Of a stretch of DNA of 64,000 bases, positions 46,863-55,320 are shown piece by piece. Each line of letters opens with the position of its first letter. The first letter of the stretch is position 1. Both the position numbers and the translations under genes were made by a program. The DNA is taken from contig JAGFJP010000092.1 of the NCBI GenBank assembly GCA_024102665.1, positions 89,945 to 153,944 of the forward strand. Direction: 5' to 3'. A model generated the notes under the pieces. That model searched no databases. It was not told where the DNA came from and worked only from the letters and a program-made list of their open reading frames with translations. Source of the DNA: Thiogranum sp. (lineage in GTDB: Bacteria; Pseudomonadota; Gammaproteobacteria; DSM-19610).

Positions 46863-47243
46863 TTGATCTGCGCGACAGCGCGTTACCCTCGAACGCTCCG
46901 CTTGCTGGCACCCGCCCAATATCAAAGGGTGTTCCGCGATTGTGAAGTCAAGGCCAGCGACCGGTTCATAACGGTGCTGGCAGTTTCGAACCAGCTGCAC
47001 CACCCCTGCCTGGGAACCGCCGTGTCTGTGAAGAACGCCGGAAATGCCGTTCAGCGCAATCGCATCAAGCGTGTGATTCGCGAGAGCTTCCGCCTGAACC
47101 AGGACAATCTCGGCAGCCTGGACCTGGTGGTGCTGGGGCGTCCCGGCATCGGGTCACGCAGCAACCGGCAGATCTTCAGCGCACTGGACACTCACTGGCG
47201 TAAAATCGCAGCTCATGCGCACACTGATACTCATACTGATTAA
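46863..47243 (+). CDS. rnpA: Ribonuclease P protein component
   Basis: About 126 residues; the protein subunit of RNase P, which matures tRNA 5' ends. The core has [41 protein letters not shown], the RNR motif and [10 protein letters not shown]. The start is uncertain: TTG at 46863 is the best available in frame, and no ATG or GTG exists upstream of the conserved core. The 3' end (a His/Thr tract, HAHTDTHTD) overlaps yidD by 29 nt. Confidence 0.93.
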   Translation: MICATARYPRTLRLLAPAQYQRVFRDCEVKASDRFITVLAVSNQLHHPCLGTAVSVKNAGNAVQRNRIKRVIRESFRLNQDNLGSLDLVVLGRPGIGSRSNRQIFSALDTHWRKIAAHAHTDTHTD

Positions 47244-47475
47244 AGGCTACCGCCTGGTGATTAGCCCCTGGCTGGGAAACCATTGCCGGTTTACCCCGAG
47301 CTGCTCAGAGTACGCGATCACAGCCATCGAACGATTCGGCCTGCTGCGTGGCGGCTGGCTGGCGCTGCGGCGTATCGGCTCATGTCATCCCTGGCACGCG
47401 GGAGGCGTTGACCCGGTTCCCGGCCATCTGTGCAATCACTCCCAGGAACAACAACCGAAAAACACTCATGGATAA
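47215..47475 (+). CDS. yidD: Membrane protein insertion efficiency factor YidD
   Basis: An 86-residue membrane-associated protein with the family signature [33 protein letters not shown] and [12 protein letters not shown]. It assists YidC-mediated insertion. It overlaps rnpA upstream and yidC downstream by 8 nt, the usual compact arrangement. Confidence 0.95.
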   Translation: MRTLILILIKGYRLVISPWLGNHCRFTPSCSEYAITAIERFGLLRGGWLALRRIGSCHPWHAGGVDPVPGHLCNHSQEQQPKNTHG

Positions 47476-49123
47476 CCCACGCGTTTTACTCGCTATCGCT
47501 CTTTCATTCCTGGTGCTGCTGATCTGGCAGGCGTGGATGCAGGATTACGGTCCGCAAACCCGCCCGCAGCCGCAGGAGCAGCAGGTTGCGGAGGGCGACG
47601 CTACGCTGCAGCCAGCAGCACCACCTGAAGATCTGCCCAGCGCGCCGGCGGATAGTCTGCCGCCGGCCGCGACGCAGGACGAGGCGGTGGTCAGCACACC
47701 GGACGGTCAGCTCATCGAAGTGGTCACCGATGTGTATCACGCTGTCATCGATACGCGCGGTGGCGATCTGCAACAGGTCGATTTGCTGCAATACCCGAAA
47801 GAACACCCCCGGGACCCGGAGGCGTTCCGTTTGCTGAAAGAAAACCCCGGCGATCTGTTCGTGGCGCAGAGCGGGCTGCGCGCCGGATCCGAGCCGGAAC
47901 CGACACACCACGCACTGTATCGCGTCGATCAGCCCCGCTATACGCTTGACGCCGGCGCCGATGTGCTCGAAGTGCCGCTGCACTGGAGCAACGGCAGCGG
48001 CGTCGAGGTCACCAAGATTTACCGGTTCCGGCGCGGCAGCTACGTCGTGGAACTCGAACACCGCGTCAACAACCAGAGCAGCGAAGACTGGTCGGCGCGT
48101 CCCTATCGTCAGTTGCAGCGCACGCCTCCGTTGCAGACCTCACGCATTCTGTACACCTATACCGGCGGTGTGCTCTACAGCCCGGAAGAAAAATACGAAA
48201 AAATCGACTTTGACGACATGGCCAAGCAGGATCTCAGCCGCGATGTCAGCAACGGCTGGGCCGCCATGATCCAGCATTATTTCGTCGCCGCCTGGATTCC
48301 GGACGCAGAAACGACGCTGCGCTATTACACCCGCGCGCTCAGCGGCGAGCGTTATGTCATGGGTATGATCGGTCAGTCGGTGACGGTGCCGCCCGGCAGC
48401 GAGGCGTCCACCCAGGCGCGCCTGTTCGTCGGGCCGAAACTGCAGGACGTCATGGAAAAGGTGGCGCCGGGTCTGGAACTGACTGTCGATTACGGCAAGC
48501 TCACGGTGCTGGCCAAACCGATCTTCTGGCTTCTGGAGAAGATCCACAATCTGGTCGGCAACTGGGGCTGGTCGATTATTTTTCTGACGGTGCTTATCAA
48601 GGCGGCCTTTTTCAAACTGTCCGAAACCAGCTACAAGTCGATGGCCAACATGCGCAAGCTCGCGCCGCGCCTGCAGGCGCTCAAGGAGCGATACGGCGAC
48701 GACAAGCAGAAGCTGAACCAGGCGATGATGGAGATGTACAAGACCGAAAAGATCAATCCGCTCGGCGGTTGCCTGCCGGTGCTGGTGCAGATCCCGGTGT
48801 TCATCGCTTTGTACTGGGTGCTGCTCGAAAGCGTCGAAATGCGCCAGGCGCCGTTCATGCTGTGGATCAATGACCTGTCGGCCAAGGATCCCTACTTCGT
48901 GTTGCCGCTGATCATGGGCGTGACCATGTTCATCCAGCAGAAGCTCAACCCGGCGCCGCTGGATCCCATCCAGGCCAAGGTCATGATGATTCTGCCCGTG
49001 GTGTTCACCGTGTTCTTTGCCTTCTTCCCGGCCGGACTGGTGCTCTACTGGGTCGTCAACAACACTCTGTCGATCGCCCAGCAATGGGTCATCACCCGGC
49101 GAGTGGAAAGCGCCGGCGCCTGA
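47468..49123 (+). CDS. yidC: Membrane protein insertase YidC
   Basis: A 551-residue insertase with the Gram-negative layout: N-terminal span ([18 protein letters not shown]), a large periplasmic beta domain (residues about 60-330) and the C-terminal five-span core ([48 protein letters not shown]). It inserts membrane proteins such as ATP synthase subunits with or without SecYEG. The ATG at 47468 (MDNPRVLL) is chosen; the longer open frame is a shadow of yidD. Confidence 0.97.
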   Translation: MDNPRVLLAIALSFLVLLIWQAWMQDYGPQTRPQPQEQQVAEGDATLQPAAPPEDLPSAPADSLPPAATQDEAVVSTPDGQLIEVVTDVYHAVIDTRGGDLQQVDLLQYPKEHPRDPEAFRLLKENPGDLFVAQSGLRAGSEPEPTHHALYRVDQPRYTLDAGADVLEVPLHWSNGSGVEVTKIYRFRRGSYVVELEHRVNNQSSEDWSARPYRQLQRTPPLQTSRILYTYTGGVLYSPEEKYEKIDFDDMAKQDLSRDVSNGWAAMIQHYFVAAWIPDAETTLRYYTRALSGERYVMGMIGQSVTVPPGSEASTQARLFVGPKLQDVMEKVAPGLELTVDYGKLTVLAKPIFWLLEKIHNLVGNWGWSIIFLTVLIKAAFFKLSETSYKSMANMRKLAPRLQALKERYGDDKQKLNQAMMEMYKTEKINPLGGCLPVLVQIPVFIALYWVLLESVEMRQAPFMLWINDLSAKDPYFVLPLIMGVTMFIQQKLNPAPLDPIQAKVMMILPVVFTVFFAFFPAGLVLYWVVNNTLSIAQQWVITRRVESAGA

Positions 49124-49150
49124 TAACCGCGGGCGATCGCGCTTGCACCG

Positions 49151-50500
49151 ATGAACAACGACGCCGACACCATTGCCGCCGTGGCGACACCGCCCGGGCG
49201 CGGTGGCGTCGGCATGGTGCGCGTTTCCGGTCCCGCGGTGCCCGACATTGCGCGGCGCCTGCTGGGCAAGCTTCCGCAACCGCGCCGCGCCGGGCTGTAC
49301 GAGTTCAAGGACCATGACGAACGGGTCATCGACCAGGGCCTGGGTCTTTACTTTCCGGCACCGCATTCCTTTACCGGTGAACATGTTCTGGAGCTGCATG
49401 GCCACGGCGGACCGGTGGTCATGGATCTGCTGCTGGCCCGCGTTCTGGCGCTCGGCGCGCGGCAGGCCAGGCCGGGTGAATTTTCAGAGCGCGCCTTTCT
49501 CAACGACAAACTGGACCTGGCGCAGGCGGAAGCCATCGCCGATCTCATCGACAGCAGCACCGAACAGGCCGCGCGCGCCGCGACGCGCTCGCTGCAAGGC
49601 GAATTCTCGAAGCACATCCATGCGCTGGTCGAAGCCCTCATCGCGCTGCGCACCTGGGTAGAGGCGGCGATCGACTTTCCCGAGGAGGACATCGATTTCC
49701 TGAGCGACGGTCAGGTGCAGGAACAACTCGATGCCGTCGTCGCGCAGTTGCGCGCCGTGCAGGCCCGCGCCCACCAGGGACGGCTGTTGCGCGAAGGCAT
49801 GACGCTGGTGCTCGCCGGCCAGCCCAACGCCGGAAAATCCAGCCTGCTGAACGCGCTGGCCGGGCGCGACGCCGCCATCGTGACTCCGATTGCCGGCACC
49901 ACCCGCGACGTGCTGCGCGAACACATCCAGATCGATGGCATGCCCTTGCACATTATCGATACCGCGGGCTTGCGCGACAGCGCCGATCCCATCGAACGGG
50001 AAGGCGTGCGGCGCGCCTGGGCCGAAATCGAACACGCCGATCGTGTATTACTGGTGATCGACGATCAGACCGGCTTTACGCAAGATGACCGGCGTATCCT
50101 CGAGCGCCTGCCGAAGACCCTTGCGCATACACTGGTGTACAACAAGATCGACCTCACCGGCCGCGCGCCCGGCGTTCACCGGGAAGGCGCCGACACCGTC
50201 ATCGCGCTGAGCGCCATTGCCGAAGACGGCGCGCAGCAGCTGCGCACCCATCTGAAACAGGTGATGGGTTACCAGGATACCGGCGCAGCCGGGTTCAGCG
50301 CGCGCCGCCGCCACCTCGATGCCCTGGAGCGCACGGCGCGCAGTCTCGAAAACGCGCAGGCGTCGCTCGACAAGGGCGCCGGCGAACTGCTGGCGGAAGA
50401 TTTGCGCATCGCCCACCAGAACCTTGCCGTCATCACCGGCGAATTTTCCAGCGACGATCTGCTCGGCGAGATTTTTGCCGGGTTCTGCATCGGTAAATAA
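49151..50500 (+). CDS. mnmE: tRNA modification GTPase MnmE
   Basis: A 449-residue GTPase. N-terminal folate-binding domain ([22 protein letters not shown]), helical domain, G domain with [14 protein letters not shown] and DTAGLRDS, and the family C-terminus FCIGK carrying the catalytic Cys. It makes 5-carboxymethylaminomethyl-uridine at tRNA wobble positions together with MnmG (55321), here separated from it by a 4.8-kb insertion. Confidence 0.97.
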   Translation: MNNDADTIAAVATPPGRGGVGMVRVSGPAVPDIARRLLGKLPQPRRAGLYEFKDHDERVIDQGLGLYFPAPHSFTGEHVLELHGHGGPVVMDLLLARVLALGARQARPGEFSERAFLNDKLDLAQAEAIADLIDSSTEQAARAATRSLQGEFSKHIHALVEALIALRTWVEAAIDFPEEDIDFLSDGQVQEQLDAVVAQLRAVQARAHQGRLLREGMTLVLAGQPNAGKSSLLNALAGRDAAIVTPIAGTTRDVLREHIQIDGMPLHIIDTAGLRDSADPIEREGVRRAWAEIEHADRVLLVIDDQTGFTQDDRRILERLPKTLAHTLVYNKIDLTGRAPGVHREGADTVIALSAIAEDGAQQLRTHLKQVMGYQDTGAAGFSARRRHLDALERTARSLENAQASLDKGAGELLAEDLRIAHQNLAVITGEFSSDDLLGEIFAGFCIGK

Positions 50501-50536
50501 TCACGCCCGCTTCAAAGCCGTCTCCCGCCCCGGATA

Positions 50537-50578
50537 GCGCCGCTGCAATCCCGGTGGAATAAAACCCCCCCTGCTCTT
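50537..50578 (+). promoter_or_regulatory. Possible ECF-type promoter before the dsrE-porin pair
   Basis: GGTGGAATAAAACC near 50551-50564 followed about 15 nt later by CTTCTCTAGT resembles ECF promoters with a GGAAT/GGAATAA -35 and a TC-rich -10. The ECF sigma factor encoded at 53417 would be the natural reader. No convincing second copy was found before the sigma gene itself, so this is tentative. Confidence 0.35.
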
Positions 50579-50646
50579 CTCTAGTGAACAGCCCCGGCCA
50601 ACGCGCCGGCTGGCAATGTTCAATGGTTTACCACCCGGAGGAGAGA

Positions 50647-51099
50647 ATGAATCAACTCATTACACCGAAGCGATGGCTGTGGTTGCTGCTCGCGCTGTTC
50701 GCTGCCGGTACTGTGTCTGCGGCACCCGCGGACAAGCCATTCGCGGAAAAGAAAGTGGTCCTGCAAATCAGCGACGAAGACGCCTACAAGCAGACGCTGG
50801 TGCTGAATGTCGCAAGCAACCTGATCAAGCACTACGGCCCTGACAAGATCGACATCGAAATCGTCGCGTTCGGCCCCGGACTGCGCCTGTTGTTTGCGGA
50901 GAACTCCAACGCGCCGCGCATCGACAGCCTGGCGGACGACAGCGGCGTGCGTTTCAGCGCCTGCGAGAATACCACCCGCAACGTGACCGCAGCGCTGGGT
51001 CATGCGCCGGAATTCAATCCGAAAGCCGGGCACGTGTCCGCGGGCATTGTGCGCATCATGGATCTGGTCGAGCAGGGCTATACGCTGGTCAAGCCCTGA
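50647..51099 (+). CDS. Secreted DsrE-family protein
   Basis: A 150-residue protein with a clear signal peptide (WLWLLLALFAAGTVSAA, cut near residue 26) and a DsrE/DsrF-like fold: KKVVLQISDED, IDIEIVAFGPGLRLLF and VRFSACENT with a single conserved Cys106. The ATG at 50647 has GGAGGAGAGA upstream. DsrE-type proteins bind or transfer sulfur through a Cys; the role of periplasmic members is not established. Its mature part is homologous to the C-terminal domain of the anti-sigma factor at 52684. It probably forms an operon with the porin 35 nt on. Confidence 0.82.
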   Translation: MNQLITPKRWLWLLLALFAAGTVSAAPADKPFAEKKVVLQISDEDAYKQTLVLNVASNLIKHYGPDKIDIEIVAFGPGLRLLFAENSNAPRIDSLADDSGVRFSACENTTRNVTAALGHAPEFNPKAGHVSAGIVRIMDLVEQGYTLVKP

Positions 51100-51134
51100 A
51101 CACGAAAAAAAACACCAAGTGTTGGAGAAGCGAT

Positions 51135-52445
51135 ATGAGAATCAGACAAATTGTACTGGCCGTTTCCCTTGCGGCCGGCACCACCGCCACGGCACACGCA
51201 GCGAACTGGCTGGCGCTGCAAGGCCTTGAGCCCGCCGGCTCGTCCGAACGGGCCAACCTGTGGGGTTTTATTCAGCCGCAATATTCCTATACCGAAAACA
51301 CTAAACTGAAAGCCGGGCCGTTTGCCGGGCAGGACGCCGTGTTCAACCAGATCGCGCCGTCCAGGGAGTCCAGTAATTCCTTTCAGCTGCGCCGCGCCCG
51401 TATCGGCGTGCGCGGGTCCAATTTCCCGCTCGACAGCAAGACCAATTATTTCTTCCTGGTGGAAGCCGGCAACAACGGTATCACTGAGTTCAGCTCTGCG
51501 GTGGCGATGACCGATGCCAGCATCACCCTGAACCATATTCCCTACGCCCGGGTGCGCATCGGCCAGTTCAAGTATCCGGGATCGGAAGAAGGCCTGCAGG
51601 CCATCCATGTCTTCGACTACATCGAGTTCACCAATGTCACGGATCAGCTGCTGCTGGAGCGTTTCATCGATGAAGACGGTTCGCGTCCCGGTGATTCCAA
51701 CGGCCTGAACGGTTCGGTGGGTGCTTTTCGCGACATCGGCGTACAGGTATTCGACATCATCAAGGCCGGTGACTGGGAGCACAGCTATGCGCTCATGGCC
51801 GGCAACGGAAACGGGCTCAACCGCAACGATAACAATAACGACAAGGACTGGTATGCCTACTGGTCGTCCGAATTGATTTTCGGCGGCAGCGGACCGCGCC
51901 GCGAAGGCTGGAAACTGTTTGCCTGGAATCACAGTGGCGAGCGCACCCTGGAGTTCGTCGGCGGCGTGGCGGGTGAGCAGGATTTCGACCGTGACCGCTG
52001 GGGCTTCGGCACCACATTCCGCAAGGGCAAGTACCGGTTCGCGGCCGAATACGTCGACGCCGACGGCATGATCTTCAACGGCACCGATGGCGGCGCGGTA
52101 GCGGGCTCGGTGAACGGCGGTGGCGTCGTGGCATCGAACAACATGGCGCCCGAAGGTAACGCCGAAGGCTACTACGTGCACCTTGGTTATGCGGTGACGC
52201 CGAAGATCGAACTCGATGTGCGCTACGATTACCTGGACCGCCTGAGCAACGATGACGCCGGCGAGCGCGAGTTCACCACCTGGACCCTGGGCGCGCAGTA
52301 CTTCTTCAACAAGAAAACACGCGCCTTGGTGAACTATGAGTTCCGCGACCTCGAAGCACCGGGTTTTTCATCATCCGCGCCTCCGAGCCAGATCGTCGAC
52401 AGCCTGGACGATCGTATTACCGTGCAGCTGCTCGCAATCTTCTGA
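51135..52445 (+). CDS. Outer-membrane porin, OprO/OprP-like
   Basis: A 436-residue protein with a signal peptide ending ATAHAAN and a beta-barrel composition (alternating patterns, many aromatic residues). LRRARIGVRGSNFPLDSKTNYFFLVEAGN and RVRIGQFKYPGSEEG are the OprO/OprP (phosphate-selective porin) signature. The C-terminal segment ends VQLLAIF with the barrel-final Phe. The substrate cannot be deduced. It follows the DsrE gene closely and is closed by a terminator, so the two genes are a likely unit. Confidence 0.85.
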   Translation: MRIRQIVLAVSLAAGTTATAHAANWLALQGLEPAGSSERANLWGFIQPQYSYTENTKLKAGPFAGQDAVFNQIAPSRESSNSFQLRRARIGVRGSNFPLDSKTNYFFLVEAGNNGITEFSSAVAMTDASITLNHIPYARVRIGQFKYPGSEEGLQAIHVFDYIEFTNVTDQLLLERFIDEDGSRPGDSNGLNGSVGAFRDIGVQVFDIIKAGDWEHSYALMAGNGNGLNRNDNNNDKDWYAYWSSELIFGGSGPRREGWKLFAWNHSGERTLEFVGGVAGEQDFDRDRWGFGTTFRKGKYRFAAEYVDADGMIFNGTDGGAVAGSVNGGGVVASNNMAPEGNAEGYYVHLGYAVTPKIELDVRYDYLDRLSNDDAGEREFTTWTLGAQYFFNKKTRALVNYEFRDLEAPGFSSSAPPSQIVDSLDDRITVQLLAIF

Positions 52446-52459
52446 CGTCTCCTCCACAG

Positions 52460-52490
52460 GCAGGGCCGCCTCTGGCCCTGCTTTCTTTTT
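52460..52490 (+). terminator. Rho-independent terminator after the porin gene
   Basis: GCAGGGCC-GCCTCT-GGCCCTGC with an 8-bp perfect stem followed by TTTCTTTTT, 15 nt after the stop. Confidence 0.87.
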
Positions 52491-52683
52491 AGAAAGCACC
52501 GATATGCTTGGATCTCATTCGCCTGGATCAGCGGCGCTCGCCCAGCGGGTATTCAACACGCCAGCGCTGGTGTCCGTCTTTCGTCAGAACGACGAAGCTG
52601 CAATTGAGGTGCCAAAAAGCCGCGGCGCATCCTGCACCGCGGGTCCCCGGAGGTTTTGCCTGGAAAAAAGTGTCCTGGCCGTA
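52491..52683. other. Gap between convergent porin and anti-sigma genes
   Basis: About 190 nt without a supported gene. Short open frames exist on both strands but have no recognisable product and no ribosome site. An inverted GC-rich stretch (AGCCGCGGCGCATCCTGCACCGCGG) might be a weak minus-strand terminator, but it lacks a T run. Confidence 0.3.
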
Positions 52684-53412
52684 TCAGGCTTCAGGCAATG
52701 AATCGACCTTGATGTACGTCCAGCCGGACCGCAGTCGCTCGACGATATGTTCCAGCGCTGTCTGTTCGGTATTGACGCTCCTGATGATGCGTGGCTCGAT
52801 ACCTTGCTGCTGCAGGTTGTTAATGGCATTGGCGCAAGCGATGAAATGCACATTGTTGCGGCGGTTGATCATGGCCACGACACGCTCTTCATAAGGCGAC
52901 AGTCCTGCCCGCATCAGATCGAGCCCGCCGGCGTTGGCAACCACCTCGATCTGTCCGCCCGTGGCGGTATTTTCCTCGAGGAACCTGTCGACATAGTCGA
53001 GCGCCGCCATGAAGTGCCGGGGGTCGGAGTCATTGATGTGCAGCACCACATGATCGCTCTGCCGCTGCGCCAGGGATGCCATCACGGAACTGTCGGTGTC
53101 GAGGTAGCGGGTGCAGTAATAACCCAGCGAGCCGGCGCCAAAACCTGTCACGAGCAAGGCGACAGATGCGGCAACACCGACCCCGAAGCGTCCCGGGCGT
53201 GCCTTGTGCGGGACGCCCGACGGGCTCGCCGGCCGGGCGTCGCCGAATCCGAGTTTCATCAGGTCCTTGGCGCGGCGCAGCTGGTATACCTGTTCGCGCA
53301 GTGCGGGATCCTTGTCCACGGCTTTGATCACCAATGAACTCTGGGCCGCGTCCAGCTGCCCGTCGACAAAAGCGCCGAGGGTCTGCTCATCGATGTCATC
53401 GAAATTCTTCAT
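52684..53412 (-). CDS. Anti-sigma factor with periplasmic DsrE domain
   Basis: A 242-residue protein with two joined parts. Residues 1-60 resemble the cytoplasmic anti-sigma domain (DEQTLGAFVDGQLDAA, then PALREQVYQLRRAKDLMKL), without the His/Cys zinc set of classical zinc-binding anti-sigmas. One membrane span lies near 76-99 (VGVAASVALLVTGFGAGSLG). Residues 121-240 are a DsrE-like domain (HVVLHINDSD, QIEVVANAGGLDLM, VHFIACANAINNL) with Cys193 aligned to Cys106 of the secreted DsrE protein at 50647. It is 4 nt after the ECF sigma gene. A sensor sitting in the periplasm is inferred from topology. Confidence 0.82.
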   Translation of the reverse strand: MKNFDDIDEQTLGAFVDGQLDAAQSSLVIKAVDKDPALREQVYQLRRAKDLMKLGFGDARPASPSGVPHKARPGRFGVGVAASVALLVTGFGAGSLGYYCTRYLDTDSSVMASLAQRQSDHVVLHINDSDPRHFMAALDYVDRFLEENTATGGQIEVVANAGGLDLMRAGLSPYEERVVAMINRRNNVHFIACANAINNLQQQGIEPRIIRSVNTEQTALEHIVERLRSGWTYIKVDSLPEA

Positions 53413-53416
53413 ATGT

Positions 53417-53983
53417 TCATTTCACTATATGTATGCGTTTTTTGCCAGCGCCTTGCGCCGGCATGCCGGGGTCCAGTTGCGCGAGCAGATTCTTCCTGGC
53501 ACGGTGCAGGCGGCTCATTACCGTGCCGATCGGGATATCCAGCGCCTCGGCCACTTCGCAATAGGAAAACTCCTCCAGATCCACCAGCGAGATCACCTGC
53601 CGCTGATCGAGGGGCAGCGCCGCCACCGCCTGGCGTACCCGGCAGACGATTTCCAGCTCCTGGCAATTGCCGCGCGGACCGGCTTCCTCGGAAGGCAGCT
53701 CATCATCCAGCTGGTCATGATTCTTGCGGGCGCGAAGATGGCCGCGCCAGCTGTTGTTCAGAATGCTGTACAGCCAGGCGAACAGGCGCTTGTCATCGCG
53801 CAGCTGGTGGCTGTTGGCGATGCCGTTGGCCAGCGCCTCCTGGACCAGGTCGTCGGCAAGCATCGGGTCGCCGCACCAGGCCAGCGCCACCCGGTAGAGG
53901 CGGCCGCGCGACTCCGCGATGCGGGCTTTCAGGGAGCGGTTGGCACAGAATGAGAATTTGTTCATCACCAGGGATAGATGCAT
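53417..53983 (-). CDS. ECF-type RNA polymerase sigma factor
   Basis: A 188-residue ECF sigma factor. Region 2 has ADDLVQEALANGIAN and RLFAWLYSILNNSWRGH; region 4 has LPLDQRQVISLVDLEEFSYCEVAEALDIPIGTVMSRLHRARKNL. The first ATG (53983) and the one six codons in (53965) both lack a strong ribosome site, so the start is uncertain. The anti-sigma gene directly follows. Promoter specificity is unknown; the candidate ECF promoter near 50551 fits auto-regulation of the locus. Confidence 0.9.
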   Translation of the reverse strand: MHLSLVMNKFSFCANRSLKARIAESRGRLYRVALAWCGDPMLADDLVQEALANGIANSHQLRDDKRLFAWLYSILNNSWRGHLRARKNHDQLDDELPSEEAGPRGNCQELEIVCRVRQAVAALPLDQRQVISLVDLEEFSYCEVAEALDIPIGTVMSRLHRARKNLLAQLDPGMPAQGAGKKRIHIVK

Positions 53984-54090
53984 CGGCCCGGGGAATTATT
54001 CTCGTCAGCGGCGGTTTTTTTGCTTTTCACCGCCAGCCGGAGGTAAAAGGTTGCCGGATGCTGTGAATCAGGGTTCGGGGTGAGTTGTAA

Positions 54091-55140
54091 ATGCGCATTG
54101 TGAACAGTGTACTGGGCGACGCCACCGGTGGGCGCTGGCAGGTAGTGTGCGAGTACAGCCGGCTGCTGTCGGCACATGGGCACCAGGTGCTCATGCTGCT
54201 CGACAGCGCCCACGCGCCGGACGCCAGCCCCGCAGTGCCCGGGGTCGAAGTGGAAACGATTCGCAATCGCGGCCACTACGACTACCCGGCGGCGTGGCGG
54301 GCGCGCCGGCCGCTGAGGTTATTCGCGCCGGATATCGCCATTGCCCACTGCAGCCGCTCGGTGGCGCTGCTGCGGCGGGCATTGCGAGGAGGCATCCCGC
54401 TGGTCGCCGTGAGCCACAGCAACAAGGTGAAACGCCTGCTGCGCGCCGATGCCTACCTGGCGCTGACGGCGCATATCGAAACGCAGATCCGTCGCCAAAG
54501 CCGCGGCGCGGTTTCCCGGCCCTGCTTCATTGTGCCCAACATGGTGCAGGTGGCCGACACCGGGCCACTGCCGCCGTTACGGCGCCATTCGCCGTTGCGC
54601 ATCGGCGCGCTCGGACGCTTCGATGTGGTGAAGGGCTTTGACGTGTTCATCGAGGCGCTGGGCGGATTGAAAGCCGCCGGCCTCGAGTTCGAGGCGATCC
54701 TGGGTGGGGCCGGGGTGGAGGAGCACGCACTGCGTAAGCTGGCGCAGGGTCTGGGTCTCGACGAGCAGCTGGGCTTCCCCGGCTGGGTGAGGGACAGCGG
54801 CGAATTTCTCGCCGGGCTCGACATGCTTTGCGTGCCGGCGCGGTCAGACGCGTTCGGTCTGACGCCGCTGCAGGCTGCCGCCGCGGGGGTCCCGCTGGTG
54901 CTGTCGCGGGCCAGCGGTCACTGTGAAATGTTCCGCGAAGACCACGAAGCCTTGTTCTGCGACATCGGTGACCCTCGCTCCACCGCCCTGCAACTGGCGC
55001 AGCTGGCGACATCGCCGGAGCTGGCGGAAGGCCTGCGCCAGGCGGCGCATTTGCGGATCAGGCGCTGCTACAGCGAAGCCCGCGTCACTGAACGGCTGAT
55101 ACAATCCATTGAAGAAATTCATAAAACATGCTCTGTATAA
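54091..55140 (+). CDS. Glycosyltransferase family 4
   Basis: A 349-residue GT-B fold glycosyltransferase. The N-terminal half has DATGGRWQVVCEYSRLLSAHGHQVLML; the C-terminal half has the family-4 donor-binding segment VPARSDAFGLTPLQAAAAGVPLVLS and LGRFDVVKGFDVFIEAL. These enzymes move sugars from nucleotide donors to lipids or polysaccharides; the acceptor is unknown. It is divergent from the sigma gene and unlinked to any other sugar gene here, so it may be unrelated to the sigma locus. Codon use matches the neighbours. Confidence 0.85.
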   Translation: MRIVNSVLGDATGGRWQVVCEYSRLLSAHGHQVLMLLDSAHAPDASPAVPGVEVETIRNRGHYDYPAAWRARRPLRLFAPDIAIAHCSRSVALLRRALRGGIPLVAVSHSNKVKRLLRADAYLALTAHIETQIRRQSRGAVSRPCFIVPNMVQVADTGPLPPLRRHSPLRIGALGRFDVVKGFDVFIEALGGLKAAGLEFEAILGGAGVEEHALRKLAQGLGLDEQLGFPGWVRDSGEFLAGLDMLCVPARSDAFGLTPLQAAAAGVPLVLSRASGHCEMFREDHEALFCDIGDPRSTALQLAQLATSPELAEGLRQAAHLRIRRCYSEARVTERLIQSIEEIHKTCSV

Positions 55141-55320
55141 ACATATTGTAAACACTATATTTATGCTAGTTCCGTAAAATAGTCTAAACACCATAAACAC
55201 AGCACGCTTTAGTATGGACGAACCATCGGGCCTTCGCAGCAGAGAGCAGTGAGAAATGCAGGCTAGGGAAAGGTCGTAGTTTCGGGGTATAATTCCCGAC
55301 CTTTTTACCCGGTTACAGCC
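55141..55320 (+). promoter_or_regulatory. AT-rich gap and promoter region of mnmG
   Basis: Starts with about 60 nt of AT-rich DNA holding four TAAACA-like repeats (near 55139, 55151, 55184, 55194), then the third dispersed repeat and a TATAAT at 55288-55293, 30 nt before mnmG. A -35 partner is poor, so the promoter is only probable. E. coli places oriC next to mnmG, but no DnaA box was found here. Confidence 0.4.
55248..55266 (+). repeat. Dispersed 19-nt repeat, copy 3
   Basis: AGTGAGAAATGCAGGCTAG; sits in the mnmG upstream gap, not over a stop codon. Confidence 0.6.

Noticed and set aside
52336..52894. Plus-strand open frames between the porin and the anti-sigma gene
   Set aside because: They overlap the porin end, its terminator or the anti-sigma gene in antisense and match nothing recognisable.
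55141..55200. AT-rich DNA upstream of mnmG as oriC, as in E. coli
   Set aside because: No DnaA box could be found; the dnaA-proximal gap has the boxes and the transcription divergence.
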